Source: an uncultured Ruminococcus sp. (GTDB taxonomy: Bacteria > Bacillota > Clostridia > Oscillospirales > Ruminococcaceae). Taken from it: a stretch of DNA of 20,026 bases. The position numbers were made by a program, and so were the translations under genes. Under the pieces are notes generated by a model. It searched no databases, was not told the DNA's origin, and worked only from the letters and a program-made list of their open reading frames with translations. Shown piece by piece: positions 9,678 to 16,113 of the stretch. The stretch is from contig CAMWRL010000010.1 of the NCBI GenBank assembly GCA_947176685.1, positions 1-20,026 on the forward strand, read 5' to 3'. Every line of letters starts with the position of its first letter. Within the stretch, counting starts at the first letter, position 1.

Positions 9678-9747
9678 CGGCAGGATTATAAGTTGCAAAA
9701 CTTAAAATAAAATCTTTCCGGCGAATTATAAGAAAGGAAAAATGTTA

Positions 9748-9845
9748 CTGGCACGGTAGTGTTTATCGTGTGTACCCGCAGGTAAGCGGGGAAGTTACGC
9801 CTTCGGAGTATCACGCCGGACGCTTTCGCCAAGAAAGCGGATACG
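9748..9845 (+). other. G+C-rich structured intergenic element between yceG and telA
   Basis: This block is about 58% G+C (9751-9840), while the 70 bases before it are about 29%. It contains CCCGC/GCGGG (9775-9779 with 9786-9790) and a perfect 7-bp hairpin CGCTTTC/GAAAGCG (9821-9827 with 9833-9839) with a GCCAA loop. That hairpin is enclosed by GTATC/GATAC (9808-9812 with 9840-9844), leaving an 8-nt bulge. One + frame is open from about 9693 to the TAA at 9865-9867 but lacks a normal start except an internal GTG. It could be a structured leader or small RNA for telA, or the relic right end of an IS200/IS605 element. I cannot match it to a known riboswitch. Confidence 0.45.
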
Positions 9846-9906
9846 TTGAAAAAGGAATGAAACCATAAAATCTGTTTTTATAGTTTTTTCAGTAACGGTG
9901 ATTGAA

Positions 9907-11076
9907 ATGGGTATTGACCTTTCAAGAGCAAAACCGCAGACCAATGAAAATGCTGTTGCAGTACAACAGCAGGAAGTTGTTGTACAGCAGCCGGAACTTG
10001 AGGTTGTACAGCAGTACGACATTGTGGCAGACAGGCAGGAAATGAATAATCAGCTTGTCGGCTCGGAAGAAGTCGACAGACTCGCAAGCGAAATCGTAAT
10101 TGACGACCTTACAACTATTGTATCGTTCGGTGCAGACGCAGCTGACGAAATTTCAAAGGCTTCTGACGTTGTACTCAACAGCATGAGCCTCAGCCAGATT
10201 GACGACTCCGGACAGATGCTTGTCGCTCTGGGCAAGATTATGGAGCAGTTCGACATTGAGGAAATCAAGGATAATCCCGGATTCTTCAAAAAGATGTTCA
10301 GCAACGCTAAAAAACAGCTTGAAAAGATTCTTGCAAAGTACCACACTATGGGAAACGAGGTTGACAAAATCTACGTTCAGCTCCGCAAGTACGAGGATGA
10401 AATCAAACAGGCTAACAAAAAGCTTGACCAGATGTTTAACGCAAACGTTGAGTATTACCACAAGCTTGTAAAGTACATTCTTGCCGGTGAGCAGGGATGC
10501 AGGGAAATCGAAGCTTACCTTGAACAGCGCAGACAGGATATGGCAGCTACAGGCGATAATACAATACAGTTTGAAATCCAGAACCTTGAACAGGCTCTCA
10601 TGATGCTTGAACAGAGAACGCAGGATTTGAGAACTGCTGAAAGTATTGCAATGCAGTCTGTACCTATGATAAAGATGATGGCTTTCAGTAATATGAACCT
10701 CGTCAGAAAAATCAACTCGGCGTTTATAGTGACGCTCCCTGTATTTAAACAGGCTCTTGCGCAGGCTATGATGCTTAAACGTCAGAAGATTCAGGCAGAC
10801 GCTATGGCGGCTCTTGACGAAAAGACAAATGAAATGCTCATCAAGAACGCCCAGAATACCGTTGAGCAGTCAAAGATGATTGCGAAACTTGCTTCCGGAA
10901 GCTCAATCAAGATTGAAACTCTTGAAAAGTCATGGCAGACAATTATGAACGGCATTGACGAAACAAGACAGATTCAGGAAGATGCAAGAAAACAGCGCAA
11001 GGAAGACCAGGCTAAACTTCAGGTCATCAAGAACGACTTCAATAAACGTTACAGTATGCCAAAGTCAAATAATTAA
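9907..11076 (+). CDS. telA: TelA-family toxic anion (tellurite) resistance protein
   Basis: This 389-aa soluble protein belongs to the TelA/YceH family, found with TerD proteins in tellurite and general stress clusters. After a Gln/Val-rich low-complexity N-terminus (repeated VQQ motifs, about residues 14-40), nearly all of the chain is predicted helical and highly charged, with long coiled-coil-like stretches typical of the family. The molecular activity of the family is not established. I prefer the ATG at 9907 because GGTGAT (9897-9902), complementary to the 16S 3' end, sits 4 nt upstream. A GTG at 9898 would add three residues but has no ribosome site. It is followed 15 bp later by the first terD gene. 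Family assignment is firm, though it rests on overall composition, size and neighbourhood rather than a catalytic motif. Confidence 0.85.
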   Translation: MGIDLSRAKPQTNENAVAVQQQEVVVQQPELEVVQQYDIVADRQEMNNQLVGSEEVDRLASEIVIDDLTTIVSFGADAADEISKASDVVLNSMSLSQIDDSGQMLVALGKIMEQFDIEEIKDNPGFFKKMFSNAKKQLEKILAKYHTMGNEVDKIYVQLRKYEDEIKQANKKLDQMFNANVEYYHKLVKYILAGEQGCREIEAYLEQRRQDMAATGDNTIQFEIQNLEQALMMLEQRTQDLRTAESIAMQSVPMIKMMAFSNMNLVRKINSAFIVTLPVFKQALAQAMMLKRQKIQADAMAALDEKTNEMLIKNAQNTVEQSKMIAKLASGSSIKIETLEKSWQTIMNGIDETRQIQEDARKQRKEDQAKLQVIKNDFNKRYSMPKSNN

Positions 11077-11091
11077 CAGGAGGTGCTTTGT

Positions 11092-11673
11092 ATGCCGATA
11101 AATCTTTCAAAGGGTCAGAAAATTGACCTCACAAAAACAAATCCCGGACTTAAAAATATAATGGTCGGTCTTGGCTGGGACGTTAATATCTTTGATTCCG
11201 GTGCAGCATTTGACCTTGATGCAGCAGCTTTTATGGCAGGCAGCAACGGCAAATGCCCCAATGACAAGGATTTCGTTTTTTACGGAAACCTCAAACACCC
11301 GTCCGGAGCTGTTGAGCATATGGGCGACAACCTTACAGGCGAAGGAGATGGCGATGACGAACAGATTAAAATTGACCTCTCCAAAATTCCGGCAGAGATT
11401 GAAAAAATCGCTTTCACTGTAACGATTTATGACGCTGACAACAGAAAACAGAATTTCGGTCAGGTGTCAAACGCCTTTATCCGTATCGTAAATATTGATA
11501 CAAACGAGGAGCTTATCCGCTATGACCTTGGCGAGGACTTCTCCATCGAAACGGCTGTCGTTGTCGGCGAACTCTACAAACACAACGGCGAATGGAAATT
11601 CAACGCTATCGGAAGCGGTTTTCAGGGCGGACTTGCGGCTTTGTGCGGTCATTACGGCATTGATGCGGCGTGA
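11092..11673 (+). CDS. TerD-family calcium-binding stress protein, copy 1
   Basis: This 193-aa protein is a single TerD domain. It starts with the family's SKGQKIDLTK opening and has GLGWD (26-30), the acidic FDLDAAAF (40-47) and the calcium-site motif GDNLTGEGDGDDE (78-90), all intact. TerD-domain proteins bind Ca2+ through these acidic loops and are tied to tellurite, phage and general stress resistance. The ATG at 11092 lies 6 nt after a consensus AGGAGGTG (11078-11085); an upstream in-frame GTG (11083) lies inside that ribosome site and is rejected. It aligns without gaps along almost its full length to the next gene, so the two are tandem duplicates. No export signal is present, so it is cytoplasmic or peripheral. 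Confidence 0.95.
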   Translation: MPINLSKGQKIDLTKTNPGLKNIMVGLGWDVNIFDSGAAFDLDAAAFMAGSNGKCPNDKDFVFYGNLKHPSGAVEHMGDNLTGEGDGDDEQIKIDLSKIPAEIEKIAFTVTIYDADNRKQNFGQVSNAFIRIVNIDTNEELIRYDLGEDFSIETAVVVGELYKHNGEWKFNAIGSGFQGGLAALCGHYGIDAA

Positions 11674-11708
11674 TTCTATAAAAATTTTATACAAAGGAGT
11701 TTTTCAGT

Positions 11709-12290
11709 ATGCCAGTTAGTTTAAGCAAGGGACAGAAAATCAGTCTCACAAAGGGTAACCCCGGTCTTAAAAAAGTCGTTGTAGGTCTCGGCTGGGACAC
11801 AAACGCTTTTGATACCGGTGCGGCTTTTGACCTTGACTCTTCGGCTTTTCTTCTTACAGATTCCGGAAAGGTCTCAAAACCGGAAGATTTCGTATTCTAT
11901 GGCAACCTCAATCACCCGTCAGGAGCTGTTACACACTGCGGCGACAACCTTACGGGAGCAGGTGACGGCGATGACGAACAGATTAAAGTTGACCTCTCTA
12001 TGATTCCGGCAGAAATCACTAAAATCGATTTCACGGTAACAATCCACGAGGCAGAGGCAAGAAGACAGAATTTCGGACAGGTAAGCAATTCTTTCATAAG
12101 AATCTACAACGAGGAAACAGGTGAAGAAATTCTCCGCTACGATTTGGGAGAGGACTTCTCAATCGAAACTGCGGCAGTTTTCGGTGAACTCTACAAGAAC
12201 GGCAGTGAATGGAAGTTCAACGCTATCGGCAGCGGCTATCAGGGCGGACTTGCTGCACTTTGTGGAAGTTTCGGCGTTGACGTTGAATAA
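11709..12290 (+). CDS. TerD-family calcium-binding stress protein, copy 2
   Basis: This second single-domain TerD protein is also 193 aa and closely similar to copy 1. The calcium motifs are FDLDSSAF (40-47) and GDNLTGAGDGDDE (78-90). The only change in the second motif relative to copy 1 is Glu to Ala at residue 84. The C-terminus (GSGYQGGLAALCG) is shared with copy 1. AAAGGAG (11693-11699) lies 9 nt before the ATG, and the 35-bp gap contains no terminator, so the gene is co-transcribed. TerD copies in such clusters may form mixed assemblies; here that is inference. Confidence 0.95.
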   Translation: MPVSLSKGQKISLTKGNPGLKKVVVGLGWDTNAFDTGAAFDLDSSAFLLTDSGKVSKPEDFVFYGNLNHPSGAVTHCGDNLTGAGDGDDEQIKVDLSMIPAEITKIDFTVTIHEAEARRQNFGQVSNSFIRIYNEETGEEILRYDLGEDFSIETAAVFGELYKNGSEWKFNAIGSGYQGGLAALCGSFGVDVE

Positions 12291-12303
12291 TGGAGACTGA
12301 TTT

Positions 12304-12891
12304 ATGGCTGTAAGTTTACAGAAAGGACAGAAAATCAGTCTGTCAAAAGATAATGCCGGACTTTCCAGTGTAACGGTAGGTCTTGGCTGGGACGAGGCTC
12401 AGAAGAAAAAGGGACTTTTTGCAAGAAAAGAACGTGCCATTGATTGTGACGCTTCCGCATTTCTTCTCAGGAACGGAAAGCTTTTCGGAAAAGAAGATAT
12501 AATATACTTCGCACATCTGAAACACAATTCCGGCAGTGTCGTTCACAGAGGCGATAACCTTACGGGAGCAGGCGCAGGCGATGACGAACAGATTATGGTT
12601 GACCTTGACAGAGTGCCTTATGATGTGGACAGAATAGTTTTTGTCGTAAACGTATATCAGGCTGTTCAGCGTGGACAGCATTTCGGTATGATAAAAAACG
12701 CTTTTATCAGAATCGTTGACAACAGAAACAACATCGAAATCTGCCGTTATAACCTTACTGACGACTATTCCGGCTGTATGGGAATGATTTTCGGTGAAAT
12801 CTACAGGTACAACAATGAATGGAAGTTCAACGCAGTGGGACAAGGTACACCCGACGCAGGTCTCAATGAACTTTCCAACAGATTCAGATAA
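12304..12891 (+). CDS. TerD-family protein, divergent copy 3
   Basis: This third TerD paralogue (195 aa) is clearly more divergent. The opening QKGQKISLSKDNAGL and GLGWD are kept. A basic stretch (KKKGLFARKER, about 34-44) replaces the loop before the first acidic motif, which reads IDCDASAF (46-53). The second motif, GDNLTGAGAGDDE (83-95), has Ala91 where copies 1 and 2 have Asp86. The C-terminus also departs from the shared LAALCG ending. The change may weaken one calcium site, which resembles the subfamily split seen among TerD/TerE/TerZ-type paralogues. The ATG follows TGGAGA (12292-12297). This is the last gene of the run and is followed directly by a terminator. Confidence 0.92.
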   Translation: MAVSLQKGQKISLSKDNAGLSSVTVGLGWDEAQKKKGLFARKERAIDCDASAFLLRNGKLFGKEDIIYFAHLKHNSGSVVHRGDNLTGAGAGDDEQIMVDLDRVPYDVDRIVFVVNVYQAVQRGQHFGMIKNAFIRIVDNRNNIEICRYNLTDDYSGCMGMIFGEIYRYNNEWKFNAVGQGTPDAGLNELSNRFR

Positions 12892-12897
12892 AAAACT

Positions 12898-12931
12898 TCC
12901 GGCAGGGGAAAATTTCTTCTGCCGGATTTTT
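12898..12931 (+). terminator. Terminator closing the ter segment
   Basis: An 8-bp G+C-rich stem (TCCGGCAG at 12898-12905 with CTGCCGGA at 12919-12926) is followed by five T residues. It starts 6 bp after the stop codon of the third terD gene. Confidence 0.9.
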
Positions 12932-12937
12932 CTGAGA

Positions 12938-13001
12938 AATTAATAATTCATAATTATGAATTATGCATTATGAATTATACATTATGCATTATTAATTATG
13001 C
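12938..13001. repeat. A+T-rich 14-bp tandem repeat with inverted ends
   Basis: Three and a half 14-bp units run from 12953: ATTATGAATTATGC, ATTATGAATTATAC, ATTATGCATTATTA and the partial ATTATGC. The block is also framed by a 10-bp inverted repeat, AATTAATAAT (12938-12947) and ATTATTAATT (12988-12997), so a long A+T hairpin could form. Similar short A+T repeats are common between genes in low-GC Bacillota. No coding potential is seen. Between it and the promoter at 13091 I see nothing else. Confidence 0.75.
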
Positions 13002-13090
13002 ACCGGAAGAAATAATACGCCTGTTTGTGACAGAATGATGTTGAAAGAATGATTTTTTAAAAAATAAATGATTACAATTTGTTACGAACC

Positions 13091-13119
13091 TTGACAAACA
13101 GCTTGTATTTATGTATAAT
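13091..13119 (+). promoter_or_regulatory. Sigma-A promoter for the cohesin-like lipoprotein gene
   Basis: The -35 box TTGACA (13091-13096) and -10 box TATAAT (13114-13119) are both perfect, with a 17-nt spacer. The roughly 58-nt leader contains a small inverted repeat, ACGGAA (13134-13139) with TTCCGT (13147-13152), of unknown role. Confidence 0.88.
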
Positions 13120-13184
13120 TGTTATTGAGGTGTACGGAATTTAATTTTCCGTTGACAGAACTTTTTTATGAAAGGGTATATATT

Positions 13185-14126
13185 ATGAATAATTTCAAGA
13201 AAAAAATTATCGCACTTGTTGCACTGACTTGTGTGGCACTTTCAACGTTTGCAGGCTGTTCAGACAAGAATGATGAATCCGATACTTCCAACAGCAAGCC
13301 CAAGAAGGGCGAAAGCACCAAGGCTTCTGAGGAGATTATGATAGCCCAGCCTTTTGCGTGGGGCTCAGAGGAGGACGGAAAAATTACAATTGACGGCATT
13401 GATATAAACAGCAGTGACCCCGTCAAGGCTGACCACGTAGACCCTACAAAGGCTTCTGAAACATCCGAAGCTGATAAAGAGGAAGATACTACAGCTTACG
13501 TTGCCGGTGAACCTATTACGGAAATTGTCAACGTTACCGAAGCAAACGGCGAAGCAGTTACCGAAGCCAATGGTGAACCCGTTACAGAAGTAAAGACCAT
13601 TACAAATGCAACTCCCGAACCTACAACAGCCAACGGTGCCGAAACTCCGGCAGAAACACAAGCTGCAAGTGAATATGTCTCCAACACAAAAGGCATGTAT
13701 GCTATGTGGATTGATATTTCAAAAAATGAAGATTTCGTATTCAATGACTCTGTTATAAAAATTACTTTCAAGGTAAAGGATACCGCTCCGGACGGTGTAT
13801 ATGATATTGCAATCAGTCCAGACCTGTCTTCAGTTGCAGGTCAAATCGTAGACCCTGATACTATTGTTAACGGCTCTATAAAGGTCGGTGACGGTGCGGC
13901 AGACGTTGTTGACCCGTCCTCAATGAACGGTTTCGCAATATACGGCGACCATGTTTCCGCAAAGCAGGGCGATACTTTTGACTTCTCAATCAATATGAAA
14001 GATAATCCCGGACTTGCTGGTCTGTTTATATGGTATTACTACGACAGCAACGCTCTTGAAGTTATCAACTGCGTACCTGACGGCGAATTTGCAGAAGTTT
14101 CCAAAAACAGCACTCAGACAGGCTGA
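13185..14126 (+). CDS. Secreted lipoprotein with split cohesin-like segments
   Basis: This 313-aa protein has a lysine-rich N-terminus, a hydrophobic core and a lipobox ending at C25 (TFAGC), so it should be lipid-anchored outside the cell. Residues 26-165 form a low-complexity acidic Thr/Glu/Ala linker that includes repeated VTEANGE units. Residues 171-235 (ITFKVKDTAPDGVYDIAIS, ending NGSIKVG) resemble the second half of a cohesin-type beta sandwich. Residues 250-313 (VSAKQGDTFDFSINMKDNPGLAG, then YDSNALEV) resemble the first half. No complete domain in standard order is visible. The ATG at 13185 has AAAGGG (13171-13176) 8 nt upstream; the open frame before it starts inside the promoter and is rejected. 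A strong terminator follows, so the end is natural. The ligand is unknown. Confidence 0.8.
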   Translation: MNNFKKKIIALVALTCVALSTFAGCSDKNDESDTSNSKPKKGESTKASEEIMIAQPFAWGSEEDGKITIDGIDINSSDPVKADHVDPTKASETSEADKEEDTTAYVAGEPITEIVNVTEANGEAVTEANGEPVTEVKTITNATPEPTTANGAETPAETQAASEYVSNTKGMYAMWIDISKNEDFVFNDSVIKITFKVKDTAPDGVYDIAISPDLSSVAGQIVDPDTIVNGSIKVGDGAADVVDPSSMNGFAIYGDHVSAKQGDTFDFSINMKDNPGLAGLFIWYYYDSNALEVINCVPDGEFAEVSKNSTQTG

Positions 14127-14137
14127 TGACTATATTG

Positions 14138-14175
14138 ACCGATACTTTTCAGCAAAAAGTATCGGTTTTTTTATT
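14138..14175 (+). terminator. Strong terminator after the lipoprotein gene
   Basis: A perfect 12-bp stem (ACCGATACTTTT at 14138-14149 with AAAAGTATCGGT at 14155-14166) with a 5-nt loop is followed by a T-rich run to about 14178. Confidence 0.93.
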
Positions 14176-14190
14176 TTTCTCAAAATACTG

Positions 14191-14219
14191 TTGACAAATC
14201 AGAAATAATGTGATACAAT
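14191..14219 (+). promoter_or_regulatory. Sigma-A promoter for cysK
   Basis: TTGACA (14191-14196), a 17-nt spacer and TACAAT (14214-14219), with TGA just upstream as an extended -10. The leader to the ATG at 14269 is about 43 nt. I see no riboswitch or attenuator in it, so control would be at the promoter. Confidence 0.87.
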
Positions 14220-14268
14220 GTAATCATACTATTTATATAGGAAATGAAGGAAAGGAAGATTTTTTATT

Positions 14269-15195
14269 ATGAAAATCTATAAATCAATTACAGACTTAAT
14301 CGGAAATACTCCCTTGCTGGAACTTGTGAAAACCGAAAAGGTCAATAATATTGACGCAAGGATTTTTGCAAAGCTTGAATACTTCAATCCGGCAGGAAGC
14401 GTGAAGGACAGAGTGGCAAGGTTTATGATTGATGACGCAGAAGAAAAAGGTATTCTGAAACCCGACAGCGTTATTATTGAACCCACAAGCGGAAATACCG
14501 GTATAGGTCTTGCATCGGTTGCCGCCGCAAGAGGCTACAGGCTTATCATAACTATGCCAGAAACTATGAGTATTGAACGCCGCAACCTTATGAAAGCATA
14601 TGGTGCGGAGCTGGTACTTACGGACGGCGCAGGCGGTATGACTGCGGCTATTAAAAAAGCTCAGGAACTTGCTGAGGAAATCCCGAACAGTTTTATTCCG
14701 TCGCAGTTTTCCAACCCGTCCAACCCGAAAGCCCATCTTATGACTACCGGCGTTGAAATATGGAACGATACTGACGGTAAAGTGGATATTTTCGTTTCGG
14801 CTGTAGGTACGGGCGGTACTGTCAGCGGTACGGGAAATTATCTCAAATCAAAGAATCCCTATATAAAGGTTGTTGCTGTTGAACCGGAAAATTCTCCGGT
14901 AATCTCCGGCGGCAAGGCAGGCAGACACAGGATTCAGGGTATCGGAGCAGGTTTTATTCCGGAAACTCTTGATATGAATATCTTCGATGAGGTTATAAAG
15001 GTCAGTGATGATGACGCTTTCGCCCAAAGCAAGGCTATTGTCAGAAACGAGGGCGTTTTAGTCGGAATATCTGCCGGTGCGGCAGTGTGGGCGGCTTTAC
15101 AGCTTGCAAAAAGACCCGAAAACAAAGGGAAAAATATTGTTGTCCTGCTTCCTGACGGCGGAGAACGCTATTTGTCTACACCCAATTTCATATAA
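14269..15195 (+). CDS. cysK: Cysteine synthase A (O-acetylserine sulfhydrylase)
   Basis: This PLP enzyme makes L-cysteine from O-acetyl-L-serine and sulfide in the cytoplasm. Its 308 aa match the family. K46 in NPAGSVKDR forms the PLP Schiff base, TSGNTG (73-78) is the substrate-binding loop, and GTGGT (180-184) holds the PLP phosphate. The start is supported by an AAGGAAAGGAAG run upstream. The gene is transcribed alone from its own promoter and converges on a gene for an Rrf2/IscR-type regulator. Rrf2-family proteins include cysteine and Fe-S regulators, so a regulatory link is plausible but not shown here. Cystathionine beta-synthase-type enzymes are relatives, but the length and motifs fit CysK. 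Confidence 0.95.
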   Translation: MKIYKSITDLIGNTPLLELVKTEKVNNIDARIFAKLEYFNPAGSVKDRVARFMIDDAEEKGILKPDSVIIEPTSGNTGIGLASVAAARGYRLIITMPETMSIERRNLMKAYGAELVLTDGAGGMTAAIKKAQELAEEIPNSFIPSQFSNPSNPKAHLMTTGVEIWNDTDGKVDIFVSAVGTGGTVSGTGNYLKSKNPYIKVVAVEPENSPVISGGKAGRHRIQGIGAGFIPETLDMNIFDEVIKVSDDDAFAQSKAIVRNEGVLVGISAGAAVWAALQLAKRPENKGKNIVVLLPDGGERYLSTPNFI

Positions 15196-15201
15196 CAAAA
15201 C

Positions 15202-15227
15202 AACTGCCGGACACAAATCCGGCAGTT
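15202..15227. terminator. Shared bidirectional terminator between cysK and the rrf2 gene
   Basis: A perfect 10-bp stem (AACTGCCGGA at 15202-15211 with TCCGGCAGTT at 15218-15227) has a CACAAA loop. On the - strand it is followed by a U-rich GTTTTGTTAT, so it works best for the regulator gene. On the + strand the tail is weaker. Confidence 0.85.
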
Positions 15228-15231
15228 CTGA

Positions 15232-15666
15232 TTATATGCAGTAATGGTCACTTTTGTCTATGCATTTTTCGGCAACGTCCATAATAGTTATTCCGTCAAG
15301 GTACTCCGTGATAACCTTATAAAGACCCTCCCATATTTCAATTGTTGCACATTCTTTTATCCGTTCGCAGTCGTTGGGTTCATATTCCAGACAGGCAACA
15401 GGTGCAAGACTTCCTTCGGTTGCACGGAGAACTTCCCCGACAGTATGGGATTCCGGTTTACCGTTTATGATGTAACCGCCTTTGTTGCCCCTATTGGCTT
15501 TTATTATGCCGCTTTTGCTCAGCAATGGAACTATCTGTTCAAGGTATTTTTTGGAAATACCTTGTCTTTCTGCGATGTCTTTCAGCGACACATATTCGTC
15601 TGTCTGATGCAGTACAATGTCAGTCAGCATTCTGAGAGCATAACGACCTTTTGTGGAAATCTTCAT
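15232..15666 (-). CDS. Rrf2/IscR-type transcriptional regulator with three clustered cysteines
   Basis: This 144-aa protein begins with the Rrf2 signature MKISTKGRYALRML and has a winged helix-turn-helix (about residues 25-68, including GISKKYLEQI and NKGGY). C92, C100 and C106 sit in the loop region where IscR-type members bind an Fe-S cluster (IscR of E. coli uses C92, C98 and C104). This favours an Fe-S sensing regulator over CymR, which lacks the cluster. The ATG at 15664-15666 follows AAGAAAGGAG on the - strand (15676-15685), whereas the longer open frame upstream lies inside the promoter. The targets may include its own promoter, where a palindrome overlaps the -10, and sulfur or Fe-S genes. 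The symbol iscR is possible, but no isc/suf genes are in view. Confidence 0.9.
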   Translation of the reverse strand: MKISTKGRYALRMLTDIVLHQTDEYVSLKDIAERQGISKKYLEQIVPLLSKSGIIKANRGNKGGYIINGKPESHTVGEVLRATEGSLAPVACLEYEPNDCERIKECATIEIWEGLYKVITEYLDGITIMDVAEKCIDKSDHYCI

Positions 15667-15692
15667 TTTAAAACGCTCCTTTCTTGATATAT

Positions 15693-15726
15693 TACTATTA
15701 TAACATAGGTTTAGTATGAATTTCAA
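15693..15726 (-). promoter_or_regulatory. Promoter and possible self-operator of the rrf2 gene
   Basis: On the - strand TTGAAA (15721-15726) is the -35, followed by an 18-nt spacer and a perfect TATAAT (15697-15702). The inverted repeat TACTA (15693-15697) and TAGTA (15712-15716) spans the -10 region, a suitable place for autorepression. The promoter call is good; the operator is an inference. Confidence 0.7.
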
Positions 15727-15765
15727 GAGCAAAATCAGTTAAAAAATAAAATAAATTCAGAACCC

Positions 15766-15794
15766 TTGACAAATCGTTTTTATGGTGATATAAT
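15766..15794 (+). promoter_or_regulatory. Sigma-A promoter for the trp operon
   Basis: TTGACA (15766-15771), a 17-nt spacer and TATAAT (15789-15794) are all consensus, with TGA before the -10. Transcription should begin near 15801, giving a leader of about 310 nt that holds the T-box. It lies back to back with the rrf2 promoter. Confidence 0.9.
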
Positions 15795-15800
15795 GTTTTT

Positions 15801-16085
15801 ATATCAAACCGTTGAGGTGAGAGTAAAGGTAATTATGCTTTTACAGAGAGTCCGTGGTGCTGAGAATCGGGCAAAAAACAGATTATCAAATGGGTCACTG
15901 AGGGCATGGTCAAATGAAAGCTTTTTCAGAGTATTCCATGACGTTATGATGTGCGTTAATCGTCAGGAATATGTCAGTATTCCGTTAAAGTGCATGGGTA
16001 GTCCATGAATCAAGGTGGTACCACGGATAAATAGATTATTCGTCCTTGACAGATTTTTCAAAATATCTGTCAGGACTTTTTTGTT
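15801..16085 (+). promoter_or_regulatory. T-box riboswitch, predicted to sense uncharged tRNA-Trp
   Basis: The leader contains the T-box antiterminator core AAGGTGGTACCACGG (16012-16026). An ACAGAGAG/GGTGCTGAGAA Stem I segment (about 15843-15866) and a terminator complete the standard layout. UGGU (16016-16019) is the bulge that pairs with the tRNA acceptor end. A UGG triplet at 15907-15909, about 60 nt after AGAGAG, is my best candidate Trp specifier; another UGG is at 15891-15893. When tRNA-Trp is uncharged it should stabilise the antiterminator and allow trpEGDCF transcription. T-box identity is firm; the specifier position is tentative and rests partly on the downstream genes. Confidence 0.92.
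16042..16082 (+). terminator. T-box regulated terminator before trpE
   Basis: GTCC plus TGACAGAT (16042-16054, one bulged T) pairs with ATCTGTCA plus GGAC (16065-16076), followed by six T residues (16077-16082). It is mutually exclusive with the antiterminator formed around 16012-16050. Confidence 0.9.
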
Positions 16086-16113
16086 TATGTAAATTTCTGG
16101 AGGTGTATTTAAA

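Noticed and set aside
9771..9799. A 29-nt stretch with a CCCGC/GCGGG hairpin that resembles a type I-E CRISPR repeat
   Set aside because: It occurs once, with no second copy or spacers, and no cas genes are in view.
11171..11422. Short + strand frame inside the first terD gene, and its equivalent in the second
   Set aside because: They are out-of-frame shadows repeated in both copies because the genes are duplicates.
13119..13184. An N-terminal extension of the lipoprotein
   Set aside because: The TTG start would begin at the last base of the -10 box and would place 22 residues before a canonical lipoprotein signal peptide.
15244..15687. A 147-codon + strand open frame antisense to the rrf2 gene
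   Set aside because: The - strand frame has a full Rrf2 signature, promoter, ribosome site and terminator.
15766..16008. An 80-codon open frame starting inside the trp promoter
   Set aside because: It overlaps the promoter and T-box leader, whose conserved RNA motifs explain the sequence; no ribosome site is seen.
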